Below, piece by piece: positions 1 to 11,539 of a DNA stretch of 64,000 nt. The stretch covers positions 27,153,567 through 27,217,566 of the forward strand of contig OX579636.1 of assembly GCA_951230915.1 (NCBI GenBank). Reading direction: 5' to 3'. The position numbers were made by a program, and so were the translations under genes. Origin of the DNA: Antitrichia curtipendula. Its lineage: Eukaryota; Streptophyta; Bryopsida; Hypnales; Leucodontaceae. Positions within the stretch are counted from its first letter, which is position 1, and every line of letters begins with the position of its first letter. The notes beneath the pieces were generated by a model that was not told where the DNA came from, made no database searches, and was given only the letters and a program-made list of their open reading frames with translations.

Positions 1-73
1 TTGGAAGACTACAAAGAACAAGAATGCAGCTAGAGGGCTCCAGACAAACTTCGTAAACCAAAAGCAGACGGAG

Positions 74-3000
74 TTAAGGATCCACCTGATTAGCCCTATT
101 TAAATTCACTAAGGCAGCCTCCCTACTTTTCTTAGGAATCATCCGTGATTTAGGATCTACAATCTTGGACCAATTCGAATACACTATGCAAGTTGCATCC
201 AACCAAGTAGGAGAACTATTCTCAACAACCCATTTACCATACCAGCAATTGTGGTACTGTAATTCCAAGGTACTTTCGGAGTTATCCGGCCGCCAATACT
301 GAAGCAAGAACTTCCCGTAATTCGGATCTCCTTCCAGTCTACATACAGTGGACAATGCTCTTCCTTGCCAAACAGCACACACAAATGGGTCTTCAGGTCT
401 CAAAAGCACCCAAGAACCTGGACGTATGTCAAGCCAAGGATTGAAGCTTTCTCGTGGAGCTTCATTGGCGGGGCCGCAGTATGGTTCCGGATCTTCTTCC
501 TCAGGAACAACATCCACAGGATTGACCATGAAAGTTCGGCAAGGATTTTCATTGCGTGTCACCCTCCAATCGTGTTGTAGCCAAAAGCCTTCAACCAACT
601 CTGAAGGGCAGTCAATCAGTGGTTCTTTCAGCTCTCGCAGTATACTATTCCAATATTCCACATACGGACCAAAGGCAGTTGCAAACCCCTCACATTTAGA
701 CATCCCGTTTTTCCAGTACTGAATGTATTTTTCTAATCCTACCATCATAAAACCCTTGTTAAGAGTAGCTTTCCTGGCCATCTCAATAGCCTTCTCTCAA
801 TTTCCCGTGTCTTTGGGAACTTCGCTCCCCCACATGGGCTTGAATGGAACAGGCTTTGGACAGCCTGGAGGGAGCTTCGGCTGACCATGTGAATCTTTCT
901 TCCAGAGGCGTTGAGAAGGTTTATCAGATGGTAACCATTGTGAATCAACTGCTGACTTTTTGTACTTCATGACAAGGACCCCATCATTATCCACATAGAA
1001 CTTAAAAAGATGCATCTCCCCCAATCCAATTAATCTAGCAGTCCCACTACTTTGGTATCCCTTTATAAACGACTTGAAATCAGCCACTTCTTGAATGAAC
1101 TCAGGCATGAATGCTAGCTCCTGCGACTGCATGAAGGCCTTCATCAAGTCAGCAACGACAAAAGTATTCTTGGTCTTCAAGGCCTTAGAGAGATGGCTGA
1201 AATAAGCATCAATGTCTTCATGTGTATGTCCGACAAGTAGAAAACCAACTTGAATTTCCTTGAAGACTCCACGCGCAGTCAACAAGGACAAGAATGCCAT
1301 GAGGTATTGGTTCTTGTTATCCTTTGCCGAGTTGTCGAGCTAAAGATACAACTTTTCAGGAAGAGGGGAGGGTCCACGCCGAGATGATGGTTCCACTAAG
1401 GTCAAACAATCCATACAACGTGATTTTCCTCTAAGTAGTGCTTCAAACATAGGGTTTGCTGGCGGGTACGGAAATAAGTCACCTGTCTCTCGAATCGGAG
1501 GACCCTCCAAGCGACGAAACAATCTAGCCAATGACGAAATTGTGAAGTTTGAGTCACCCGGCCAACACGATGGTGCATAGTGCGAATACGCACCATCACC
1601 GTGACTATGAGCTACCATACCTGTTACGCTCATCGGTATTTGCCCCAAACCTTGAGTAGCCTTGGTTGTCACGCGCATCCGTGGTAAAGCTGTCTTTGAG
1701 GTATCCATCTTATCATGAATTACACATAAAATGTTCTGCGGATTCCTTTTGGACTCCTCCCGCCATGAAGCGTATAGGCGTCGACAAGAGGCTTGGTGAT
1801 TGAGATGTTCAATCCGTTGCTTCGAGAACTCCACGAACTCAGGACTTCCTTTGGGGGACTTCAAAAGAAATTGTTGCAACTGGTCGCATAAACTACACTT
1901 CGCAAAAGAGCTCCCAACGGGCTTTATAGAAACATTGTTGAAATGCTCCTTCTTGATTCTACTGATTGTAGACTGGCTCACAAGTGGAAGCCCGTAGTCA
2001 GCATTTAACTGCAAAGGCAGCAAAGCCAACAATAAAATACATAAGCTACAACAAAGGCAGAAGATCATACAAAACAAAATTGAAGAAGCCAGGAAACAAG
2101 ATTTGAAGTAAAACACAGAAGCAAAGAATGTATCAGCTGGAGGGCTCCAGCTGAGTTCTAAACAAGATAGGAGAGAGTACCTCGTTGGCTTCAACACGAA
2201 CACATTTCCAGTTATTTCCTGCAGGCAAAAATTTGAGAGTGTCCATTCTCCCATGTCCAATACCGCGCATCTGGTGGGGCATTTGGTCGGCGTTCTCATC
2301 GATGATTGCTTTCATAGTACCAGTGACTTGAACGGTTCCAATCCTAGGCCTCTTAACCCCTTTGTTTCCGTGAATTCCCGAAACAACGCCGTCTTTATAC
2401 ATTAACATATAACCATGGTATGTGGACTTCGAAATTCCGTGAATTTGGTACCAAGCCGTAATGCATATTTCTGCACCTTCAAGACTGATTACTTTCCGGT
2501 TCCTATCTCCTTCAAAATTATGAATTTGGCCGCCGGCAGCAATCCCATATTCGCGACGATCCTCAAAAGACTTCAAATAGAACCTCTGCCTCACAATCAA
2601 TGTCTGCTTTTGTGGAAAAAACTGGCAGCACCGCCTGCTGCAGCATGGGGAGGCAGTAACCTTCCGAATTTCAGAGTCCCTAGTCTTACGAACGGCCAAC
2701 GAATCCTTTATACAAACACTAGGCTTCCGGTTTATGAATCGGTAAGGCGCTTTCTCTCTTCCACCAAGATAAGCTAAGTGGTCTTCAGCAACGGGAACAG
2801 AAGCAAAATAGTCAGCTGTCTCCTTCAAAGATCGGCCACAAGGAAACCAACAGGCTGATAATGGCCACCGGGCATGAGTCATTATAGCTTCCGTGTTTCC
2901 TAAAAAAACATCCAACACAGTAACACCCAAATTCCCTACACCAAGTACTCCATCTTGAAAATGGTCGTCTGGATTCCAGCAAATTATTCGCCCCGCCACC

Positions 3001-3509
3001 TCAACAACGCCCTCGGAGTTCTGAAGATGAACCTCGAGACCCACCCAGTCATCTTGTGGAACATATGAAGAAGACTCCATGGGTGGATGTGGAGGTGCTC
3101 TTTGAACCTCTTCTGTTCTCCACAACACTGTCCGGTTCATAGCGTTCGACATCGATGTAAGCCCCCTTTGAATCGGTGTCAAAGGCATCAACTCCACTCC
3201 ACGGAGTAAGGAGTGTGGCCGAACCAAAATAAAAACACCTTGCTCCAAAGGAATATCCATCCCAAGCCACTGGCCCTGTGGACTAGCATCCACAACCAAT
3301 CCTCGTCCAACTTCACCGAATCCAGCAATAAGAAGCATAACATCATCACCGTCGATAAATGGCCGATCCCGACCTGTCGACTCTTCTGAGCCTTCGTCCG
3401 TGGAAAACCCAATTGTACACCGAAGTACATCGTTGCTCTCACCGATGAAATTCATTTCCACTTCCATACAATTGGTCGAGGAGTCAAGGATACGTTCGAA
3501 CGTAAAAGA
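74..3509 (-). pseudogene. DUF7869-family transposase-like gene with two in-frame stops
   Basis: The protein resembles the large DUF7869 family common in transposon-like genes of invertebrates and seed-free plants (family recognition from motifs). Exon A runs from 3509 (acceptor after a TTCTCAG; a possible start Met is at 3467) to 2181. A GT-AG intron spans 2180-2009 in phase 0, and exon B runs from 2008 to 74. Exon A carries Cys pairs (ASPCCSRRCCQFF) and an IHGIS-type segment. Exon B has SSFAKCSLCDQL, a CVIHDKMDTSK motif near 1710, LDNSAKDNKN at 1301-1339 and VGHTHEDIDAYF near 1208-1231. These acidic motifs look like a D-D-D/E nuclease core (inference). The frame is broken by TAG at 1340-1342, exactly where the family has Gln in QLDN, and by TGA at 797-799. 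Coding continues in the same frame after each stop. Both fit C-to-T changes. The copy is therefore probably dead. Confidence 0.75.
2009..2180 (-). other. Intron of the DUF7869-type gene
   Basis: The donor is GAG|GTACTC and the acceptor CCTTTGCAG|TTAAATG. Removing the 172 bases joins two open frames in phase 0 and gives a continuous family-like protein. The intron contains a perfect 8-bp-arm palindrome (AGCTGGAGGGCTCCAGCT, 2135-2152). Confidence 0.75.
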
Positions 3510-3692
3510 GGCCTGAGAATCAAGGAAGCAAATAGAACTGTGAGAAATATTCAGAGGGATAAGCACTCAATGGTAATATATGACATATGAAATTTTGAAA
3601 TCCCTTATTTATGGGGTCAAAAAGACACAGAAGGCTACATACCATGATCAACTTAGATATGCAACCTAAAATAGAACCCCTAGCTATTCTAC

Positions 3693-3738
3693 ATCTAGAG
3701 CACTCCAGATAGGAAGCCGTATCTGGATCACTCCAGCT
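3693..3738. repeat. Two palindromes of the shared ATCTGGA-N4-TCCAGAT type
   Basis: Two 18-bp near-palindromes start at 3693 and 3721, 28 bp apart, which is the same period as the neighbouring array. A third isolated copy is at 4194-4211 (ATCTGGATCAATCCAGAT). Confidence 0.8.
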
Positions 3739-3846
3739 AAACCAGCCTCATCTCCATCACTAGAGATGTGAAATAGTCACATCTCTACCTAGATTGCAAA
3801 GTACAGAGATTCAATGACTAGTATCAACCATTCCCAAGCAGTTGAT

Positions 3847-4053
3847 GTGATCCAGAAAGAATTCATCAACAGGAGTGATCCAGATAGCATTCAACAACTG
3901 GAGTGATCCAGATAGAACTCAACAACAGGAGTGATCCAGATAGAACTCAACAACAGGAGTGATCCAGACAGCATTCAACAACTGGAGTGATCCAGATAGA
4001 ATTCAGCAACTGGAGTGATCCAGACAGCATTCAACAACCGGAGTGATCCAGAT
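3847..4053. repeat. 28-bp tandem array of palindromes upstream of the DUF7869-type gene
   Basis: About seven and a half copies of a 28-bp unit stand head to tail. Each contains CTGGAGTGATCCAG or a one-base variant followed by an AT-rich spacer with ATTCAACAA. Variation is limited to a few positions, so the array expanded fairly recently. It lies 5' of the minus-strand gene, where promoter, leader or subterminal transposon sequence is expected. Confidence 0.85.
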
Positions 4054-4211
4054 AAAGTGAACCGCCGTTAATCAGTTATCGAACAGTACCAAGTAGGCGT
4101 ACTCATGAAGTCGACAATTTATCCAAAAATGATCTCCTTCTTCATGGGTTTAGGTTAATACAAAGGTGGACATCTGCCTAGGTCCTCCATTTCATCTGGA
4201 TCAATCCAGAT

Positions 4212-5228
4212 GATGATTTATTACAATGACTGACTAGACTTTTTACCAACTCCTCTTGAAACTGCTACGTTCTGTACTTCAATACACCTAGAATGAAATA
4301 TACATACTCGTATCGTTCATGTATGTACATACTGATACAGAAATACATGTGTACATGTATTCTGTATGTACGTGTGGCTTCCGTAGACTGGCACATACCT
4401 TGAAGCAGACCGAGATTGTTGTAAACATCCTTTTCTACTTAATGCTATCATTTTCGGCATCCTCTCTCTGCTCCCCTCTTCGGTCCGACTAAATGAATCA
4501 TTTTCACTACAATGGTCTCAAAGTGTGTGAGCGCAACTGATCATATTGAACGCAATAGTGGAGCATTCTGTCGGGGTCAATCATTTAAATCTAAATTGAC
4601 GCACTAGAACTTGAAAACTTTCGTATAATGAAGTGATGATCTCTCACCTTTTGCACAAAGCGCCGTCGTCAGTGAAGTCCTCTGCACGAACACCCTCAGC
4701 ACAGCAATATGTCGTTTCCTTACATCAAATCGCCAGAACTTGGAGATTAGAGATGCGGAGGAGGATTCAGTGGAATTCAAAAAAGAAAGAGAATGACTGA
4801 CCATGAGAGAGTTGGCCTCTGCGGCGAAGGGGAATTTTTTTGAATAATTTGAAATCCCGCCAGAATTGTGCACGGGATACCTTGGCGGCGGATCTTCTTT
4901 CTACACTTTGACTAACGGAAGATTGTCAGCTAGTAAAGGCATTATTCAGCAGTCGATGCCGCATTAGTGTGGCTCGTGGTTTCAAAATATGACTTCCTAA
5001 ATTCCCTATTCCACTCCCTTGATGGTGCAGTGGAATCCTATTTCATCGGAATCGAAATCTTCAATTTGTAGCTTCATGAGCATTAAAAGTTCGTTACATA
5101 ACTATGGAGTATTTCATACACAGTACAAACAGTAATCATAGAATTTTCCCCGTGCAGGTGCTCTGTTGAGACTTTCACAGCAAATTTATGCCACATCCCC
5201 AAAACTACTTCAATTTTCATTTGTTAGA

Positions 5229-5260
<32 letters not shown>

Positions 5261-6122
5261 AAACAAAAAAACAAAAACAAAAAAAAAACTACTACTTCAA
5301 TTAAGGAAATAGAAGGTAACACGGACTTCCTCCTAATATAGAAGAAACTAGTGTGCCCATGTGCCGTTGTCATAGCCAAAAAGAAGTAAAATTAATTTCC
5401 TAAATTTTTTATTGATACAGAAACTTCGAAACTCAATAATTTTCATATTTTTCCGTTAATAGAATGATAATGTTCCGTTTCTTTCAACAAACTCAATAAA
5501 GCTAGCTACGTTAAGTTTTGGATCAAATATAATGAAAGGGTCTGACAAGGTATGAGTATTGGCAAGTATGCAGGTGGGTTGACTCCAGTCTCCTGTGTCA
5601 GCCAAAATTTTTAGGAACCTTCACAACGTTGCAAATGGTATAATGTAAGTTCTGATATACTATTCCGTTCAAATGGCAAGAAACTGGGGGGAGAATAATA
5701 TTTCATACACTGTGTAGGTAAGATACTCTGCACATGTTAAGTATTTGGATTTTCTGAATGACACGTGTCTGACAGAATATGAGAAGACTTTGAATTTTGA
5801 TGCACTCACATAAACTCTGGCTAGGTTGGAGAACCGGTCCACTGACATTGGGAATTTTAATTCCATCCGCGATTACTTTATGAAGGTACACGACTTCTTT
5901 AGTTACTTCATAATAGATGCTTTTTCTTAATAAACCCACATTGTGACACAAAAACCCTAAACCCAAGCGGTTTAGGTGGAATGAAACCCTCCCAGTTTTT
6001 ACAACTGAATGTTCAGAAAAAATCTTACTTTAGAATCCTAGACTACGAATTCTACTAATTGTCTTTTAATTTTAATTTATATAAATTAACTATGACCACG
6101 TGGATGCAGTCAAACAGCAATT
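4212..6122. other. Upstream flank of element 1 and AT-rich spacer
   Basis: No convincing gene was seen. The part to about 4.9 kb may hold the promoter or leader of the minus-strand element gene. An 89-codon open frame at 4604-4873 (minus) has no recognisable motif. A CAAAAA-rich low-complexity run lies at 5228-5288. A 60-base fragment near 5350 resembles the start of the SINE-like repeat found at 7068. Confidence 0.4.
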
Positions 6123-6560
6123 TTAACCCCTAAAGGACCAAGCGGATTTTCTGTGAAAATCCACTCAAAACTGCCACTACTGCTGCGTTTATAAAAAATT
6201 TCAACGAAATTTTTTTCCTATTATAACCGTTGGATTCTGTACTATACTTGAAGAAGAACAAATGGTAAAAATTTCATAAATAAACATTTGACCATACGGT
6301 TTGAAAGGTATGAGCATTTGAGTTGAACCCCCTTTGTTTCTCACTGTGCCAAAAGCTTCACCGTCCTGCCTTTGACCATTGATTGTTGTAAATTTTGTAC
6401 TATGGTGCTGAAATTTTTTAAATCTCAAATTGTAAATCATGTTAGGAATGTCTCCAAAAAAATTTCAAGAAAAAATAAAACATGGATCACATTCAAAAAA
6501 ATGTTGCAATTATGCAACAATGTCCAAAACTTTACAATGGCTCACAAGACTTCTTGAGAA
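6123..6560 (+). mobile_element. piggyBac-type MITE, 5' part (586-bp family relative)
   Basis: It begins with TTAA followed by CCCCTAAAGGACCAAG at 6123. The first 200 bases align by eye with the starts of the 39157 and 61402 elements (same order: ..ACTCAAAACTGCCACT.., ..CCGTTGGATTCTGTACT..). The 3' terminus is not clear, so the end given is approximate. Confidence 0.6.
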
Positions 6561-6848
6561 ATAATTTCACCACATTATTTTGAAATTCAAAAATCCAAAC
6601 AATGGATTCAAAGTATGTCTTCACAATGAAAAAAATAATTGAAATATAATAAAGAATCTAGTTCCTATGAAATTTAGAAGCACTATGTGAAGAAAGAGTG
6701 GAATATGGTTTTGGGCATGACATGAAAAAAGGGTTAGAAGTGTTCCCGATATGTTCCCATTATGCTCCCAGTATGTTATAATCATTGGGAACTTTCAGTG
6801 AGGAAGAACTTAGTGCACTGGGAACCAAGCTTAGCTTCAACTGGATTA

Positions 6849-7065
6849 CACTAAAGATGGTATTTAGTGTTACCTACACTAATTTGAATAAAAAAGATAT
6901 AGTTTTTTACTCTTGATGGGTATTTTTACCCATGAGAACAATATCAATATTCATTAAAAATGAGGATCTCTGTAAACATAGTTGGTAAAAATATTCCTCC
7001 AGAGTGAAACGTTGTAGCATATTTACATCAATTAGTGTAGGTAACACTAAATACCATCATTAGTG
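6849..7065. mobile_element. TA-flanked MITE with about 36-bp terminal inverted repeats
   Basis: The left end CACTAAAGATGGTATTTAGT is repeated in inverse at the right end with very few differences over about 36 bases. TA flanks both sides (6847-6848 and 7066-7067), which suggests a TA target duplication as in Tc1/mariner-like MITEs (inference). The core is AT-rich and non-coding. A related element is at 37245-37523. Confidence 0.8.
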
Positions 7066-7067
7066 TA

Positions 7068-7300
7068 GTGTGCCATGTACCGTTACCACAGGCAAATTAT
7101 AAGTAAAAGTAATTATTTAATTTTTTTAAACCAAAAATAACTAAAAAATGCACAACTGTTCCACCATAGGTTCGAATGCCATGAAACAAAGCCCATGCAC
7201 CCTTTCTCGCTGAGGGCTTTCCAATGGTACCAAGCACGCAACCGGAGGATGCGTAGTCCTCCAGATCTCACCGTACCAAAAACAAAAAAACAAAAAAATA
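7068..7300 (+). repeat. SINE-like repeat with A-rich tail
   Basis: It starts GTGTGCCATGTACCGTTACC, contains a GGTTCGAATGCC segment resembling a tRNA-type B box, continues with ..CCCATGCACC.. and ends in a CAAAAACAAAAAAACAAAAA tail. Related copies are at 39083-39900 (interrupted) and 42303-42530. The SINE class is inferred from the B-box-like motif and tail. Confidence 0.55.
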
Positions 7301-7949
7301 CATCATTCAACTTGAATAGAACGATTGGAGAAGAGATGGTCGGATTTCAAAGTACTGCAACCTTGACATCATCCCTACCACATGAAGTTAAACTTTTTCA
7401 TAAACACAAACTAAGCGTCCCAATCCATTCTCATTACACATGAATCAAACAAATACATAATAACTACAAAGGTAAATAAATAATTCAAGTGAACAAAATC
7501 TTCCACAATTCATGATTGTTATTTTCAAAATGTTATAGACATTCCTTGAAGACATAGGAATTCTAAACAAGTCTATTAACAAGTAGTGTGCATTTGATTG
7601 ATCTAACATTTTGCCACACAAACTAAAATAGAGTTATAAAAAATATAAATAATGTGGGGCATGGAATATAAAATGGGATAAGATGGAAATAAGGGGAGAT
7701 GGAAAATAATAAATATCCAACATAGAAACTAAAAATACTAGCTTGTTGAGAAGCTAAAGAAATAAATTACCCTTCAAATTAGGAAAGTTTACACAATGGA
7801 AACAAAAACCATTGGATAAGAAATTGGTACCCTATAATATTTTCAAAGTTGGTAAATTCCTAAATTATTTCATTAGAAACTTGTACTTCTTTATCTAGTA
7901 TTATCATATAGTTTATGTTTATCTGTACTCAACAATTTCTTTTTGTTCC
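7301..7949. other. AT-rich spacer, nothing recognised
   Basis: Short open frames only. No repeat ends, RNA genes or protein motifs were recognised. Confidence 0.5.
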
Positions 7950-9010
7950 GTACTAACTATATTCACATCTTTTTCAGCACCGTGCTGTTTTATCAAACTT
8001 TGAACTCTATCTTCCCAAAAATTGGTATCCGAGCAGATGTACCAAAACGGGTAAATCCATCTACCATTCTTGATTGTGAAGTGCCGTGGAAGTCAATTTT
8101 CCCTTGCCAAATTATTTCAACAATGCCATCACACGTCCAAAGTTGACACAAATTTTGTAATGCAGAAGAACAAAATGCCCCCCATTACAATAAAATCCAA
8201 TCATCACTTATTTGTGCTAATCTCCCATTTTGTTCTATTGTAGGTGCCCAAATCCCAAACACATAAGAACTGTGGTTTTGATCCCAATAGATGGTATTGT
8301 AGAAATCATTGACTCAGACATCGTATGAATGAGAGAACTTGTGAATCCTACAGAGCGTTCTTGAAGATTCATAAACTCTGTTTTGCCCTGTAATCGAATG
8401 CTAGTTTGTAATCCCTCATCTATAGTTTTCTTGTACATGCATGGTCTTAGTTTCATAAACCAGTCCTTCATTCATATTAAAACTCTGCAATCCGTTTCAC
8501 CAACTCCACTTGGTCTTCTTCCCGTTCATCTATAGCGGTTTTAGAGTTTTTAATACTCCCATGACATAGTGACCCATGGTGTATCCTCTATTTATGCCAC
8601 CTCTCCACCGTAATGCAAACATTTTTTCATTCACTTGGTCCTGGGGTTTTCTTATGTACCCTAAGCCTCCCTTCCTCAATTTTGTTGGAGATGTTGTCAA
8701 GTTTTCAAAGTCTTCATAATTAATAATCTTCAAAAGTTAGATTTGATGTCTTCAAATTTTGTGAATGAAATCACTAGCACTATGTCTTTTGTGTTCTTAT
8801 CTTAGATGGCTACTTTATTTTTGTGTAGCATTAGATAATCACAAGGAATCTCATCCATCACCATTCCATCTGAAGCAATATCTTCTAAATTGTGAGTTCG
8901 TGAAATTATAACACATTCATTATCTTCATGTGGACCTATTTTTTCAAACGTCTTCTTCAAAGATTTGTTGTACCGTGCTTTTGCATGAGCTTTGTTTATC
9001 ATGGTCATAT
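7950..9010 (-). pseudogene. Decayed coding sequence of unknown family
   Basis: Several minus-strand open stretches lie end to end with protein-like composition: 9008-8802 (ends DYLMLHKNKVAI), 8733-8530 (KGGLGYIRKPQDQVNEKMF), 8471-8235 (RSVGFTSSLIHTM, GIKTTVLMCLGFGHLQ), and about 8140-7990 (LWTCDGIVEIIWQGKIDF, FTRFGTSARIPIFGK). They are separated by frame changes and stops. The order and density suggest one broken protein, probably from a transposable element. I do not recognise the family. Confidence 0.4.
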
Positions 9011-11449
9011 TACCTTTCCCTCTCTTTGAATTCCCCTCATGATTGTATATATTCTATAGTTTTATAGAGATAATTCAAATACTTCAAATTTATTAACAAA
9101 TAATAATTGTAAATACATCCAATGTGGTGAATGCAAATAATATTTCATATGGCTTTTGCTACTCTATTTAAACACTTATATCTAAAAGTGACAGCAATCT
9201 TTTACATTAGAATTCATTTATTTTTTTGAAATGTAAAATATACCTTTAATTTACATGATTAGAGGTCTTTCACTTCTTTGAAAAGTGAAAGGATTCACTC
9301 ACAATAGACCTTTTTCACTTTTCAAGAGTAAAACAAACCTTTTACATTAGAGTTCTAGCTTTCACTGACCATCTAGATTGTCAAATTTCACTAAATTTGT
9401 TATAATTAAGACTGCTTCCAAAATATACTACTTCCAAACTCTCACATGAATCATGTACATGCCATATATAAGATCCGAGCCAATTTTTAAAAAAAAATCA
9501 AAATTTTTAAAACTCCCTAAACCTAATTTTCAAAATTCTCACTATATTTCTTACACCTTAAAAGATCAAAATTTTGAATTTTCTACACTTCTATTTTTAG
9601 AAAACACATATACAATAATAGAACCGAGTACTTGCTCAAAATAGGATTTTTGAATTACTTTTTGGCCCTACATCCAAAAATAATAAAGGGATTCAAAATA
9701 AAATATTCATCATTTACTTTGTACACATTACACACACGTGTGTACACACACACAAAAAACAAATTAAAACAAAAAAAAACAAATTAAAATTTATAAAAAA
9801 AATAAAAATATATATATATATATAAATAAAAAATAAAAAATAAAAATATATATACTTTCATTTTATATTTACATACATCTTTAGATCTCCTTATTATTTT
9901 GTTTACACTAATTTTTTTTAGGAATTTATGCATGCCCCCTAAGTATATGGTATGTGCATTTTTGAGAAGGATGACTTCTTAAGCATCCCCACATACTTGG
10001 AGGATATAAATTAGAGCAAGCACCATAACTTATTTTTTTATTTTCATTTCCATCCTTTTTTGTCTAGGAATTTGTGCACGCTTCCCAAATATGTGATATG
10101 TGCATCGTGAGAAAGATGACTTCCAAAGCATCTCCATATACTTGGAGGGCTTATTTTAGAGCAAGCATCAAAAAAAAATTATCTGGAAATAACTATAAGC
10201 TTGTATATATTTCTTGTGTTGAATGGCCTATCCAATTTCCTATGCTAATATGCTTCTTTTGATATTTATTACAACTTCCAGTTTAAGGGAATGTCCTGGG
10301 CAGGCCCTTTCTGGGAATAAAAAAATGGAATTGTGAACAATTTGTTCATTCAATTGTGACTAAATAATGTAATTAGTGCCCTTTGGAGGTATTCATCATA
10401 CCCCAAAATATTTTTTTCGTTGGGTTTTTAGTGTAGACATTCATAAATAATAATTTTGATATTACTTTTGAGTATTGACATGATTGAATATAGAATTATG
10501 ATTACAATACTCAATCATTATTTCAAAATAATGCATCAATGGCTTTAATGTAAAACACGCAGACATTCAATACTTGATTGTTAATCATGGAGATTTGATT
10601 TAAATTACCATAATAAATTTCATATCAACTTTGCAAAAATTATTATGTTGGTATATGGCCCACAAATAGTGAATTTCATAATAATCTATTAATAACTAAT
10701 ATTTAGCAAGTACTTGGCAATATGATTGTATAAAACTTTAACCTTTGAATGACTAAGAAGTTCAGATTGGGTCTCACATTTTTTTAGGAAATGTTAAAGT
10801 TTGAATTGAAATGGTTTCTTTGATTAATTTAAATAATCATTTATTTAAACCAATGCATATAATGTTTTTTTATTGCAAACAATGATGTATTAAAAAACTT
10901 TATTACATTATACTTTCTACAATATAATCAATCAAAGTTTGTACCTTAATATTATGAACTCTTAGTACATAAAGAATTAAATCTTAAATAGACTTGAACA
11001 TTAATTTTACAAGAATATTAAATTAATAAAATTCTACAAGAATATTTAAATAAGCAATCATAATATGAATTCCAATGAAGTGTATTGGATGACAAAAAAA
11101 ATTTAGTGTGAATTTTAGAGCCCTAGTGTGGAAATAATAAATCTATCTTATTGATTCACATCCAACTCCAAAAATTAGGGCCCTCATAAGTATAGAAATA
11201 ATAAACCAGTTCTATTAGCTAAGTAATAAAAAAAAAATGCAATATGAATTTTACGGCCCTAGTGTGGAAATAAAATCTAGTTCTACTGTACTTTTTCCCT
11301 TTTCAATGGAGATTGTCCATGTGTTTATAAAAACCCAAAAAAACAAACTAGTTCTATTGACACATAGTCAATCAAAAAAATATAGATGGAATGGAATGAT
11401 TTGGGTTGGACGACAAAAAATTGGAGCTCATATCCTAAACCCATAATAA
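9011..11449. other. AT-rich spacer with a local duplication
   Basis: No genes were recognised. Two direct copies of about 110 bp (9914-10025 and 10058-10168) share AGGAATTTATGCATGC-like starts and ACTTGGAGG-like ends. A (TA)n-type microsatellite lies near 9808-9850. Confidence 0.5.
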
Positions 11450-11534
11450 TCAAATGAATGAACTTCATTCATTTGACTTCTCGATAACCCCCCCAAGTCT
11501 CCCACTAATGAAATGAATGAAGTTCATTCATTTG
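11450..11534. repeat. Pair of AATGAATGAA/TTCATTCATT palindromes
   Basis: Two nearly identical palindromes of about 23 bp (arms AAATGAATGAA / TTCATTCATTT) lie at about 11453-11475 and 11511-11533, just before the GC-rich leader region of the next gene. Their role is unknown. They may mark an element end or a promoter. Confidence 0.6.
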
Positions 11535-11539
11535 TAATC

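Larger units (their letters stand above)
1..4211 (-). mobile_element. Element 1: DUF7869-type DNA transposon-like unit, left end outside window
   Basis: This span holds a degraded transposase-like gene on the minus strand and the palindromic repeats that accompany it. Palindromes with CTGGA/TCCAG-type arms lie at 28-45, 2135-2152 (inside the intron), 3693-3710, 3721-3738 and 4194-4211, and a 28-bp tandem array lies at 3847-4053. No terminal inverted repeat or target duplication was found, and the left side continues beyond the window, so the outer limits are a guess. The same palindrome type marks the unrelated gene at 12968-19432. Confidence 0.6.

Noticed and set aside
7160..7200. tRNA gene suggested by GGTTCGAATGCC
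   Set aside because: No cloverleaf or A box could be formed. The segment belongs to a dispersed repeat, so a SINE-type B box is likelier.
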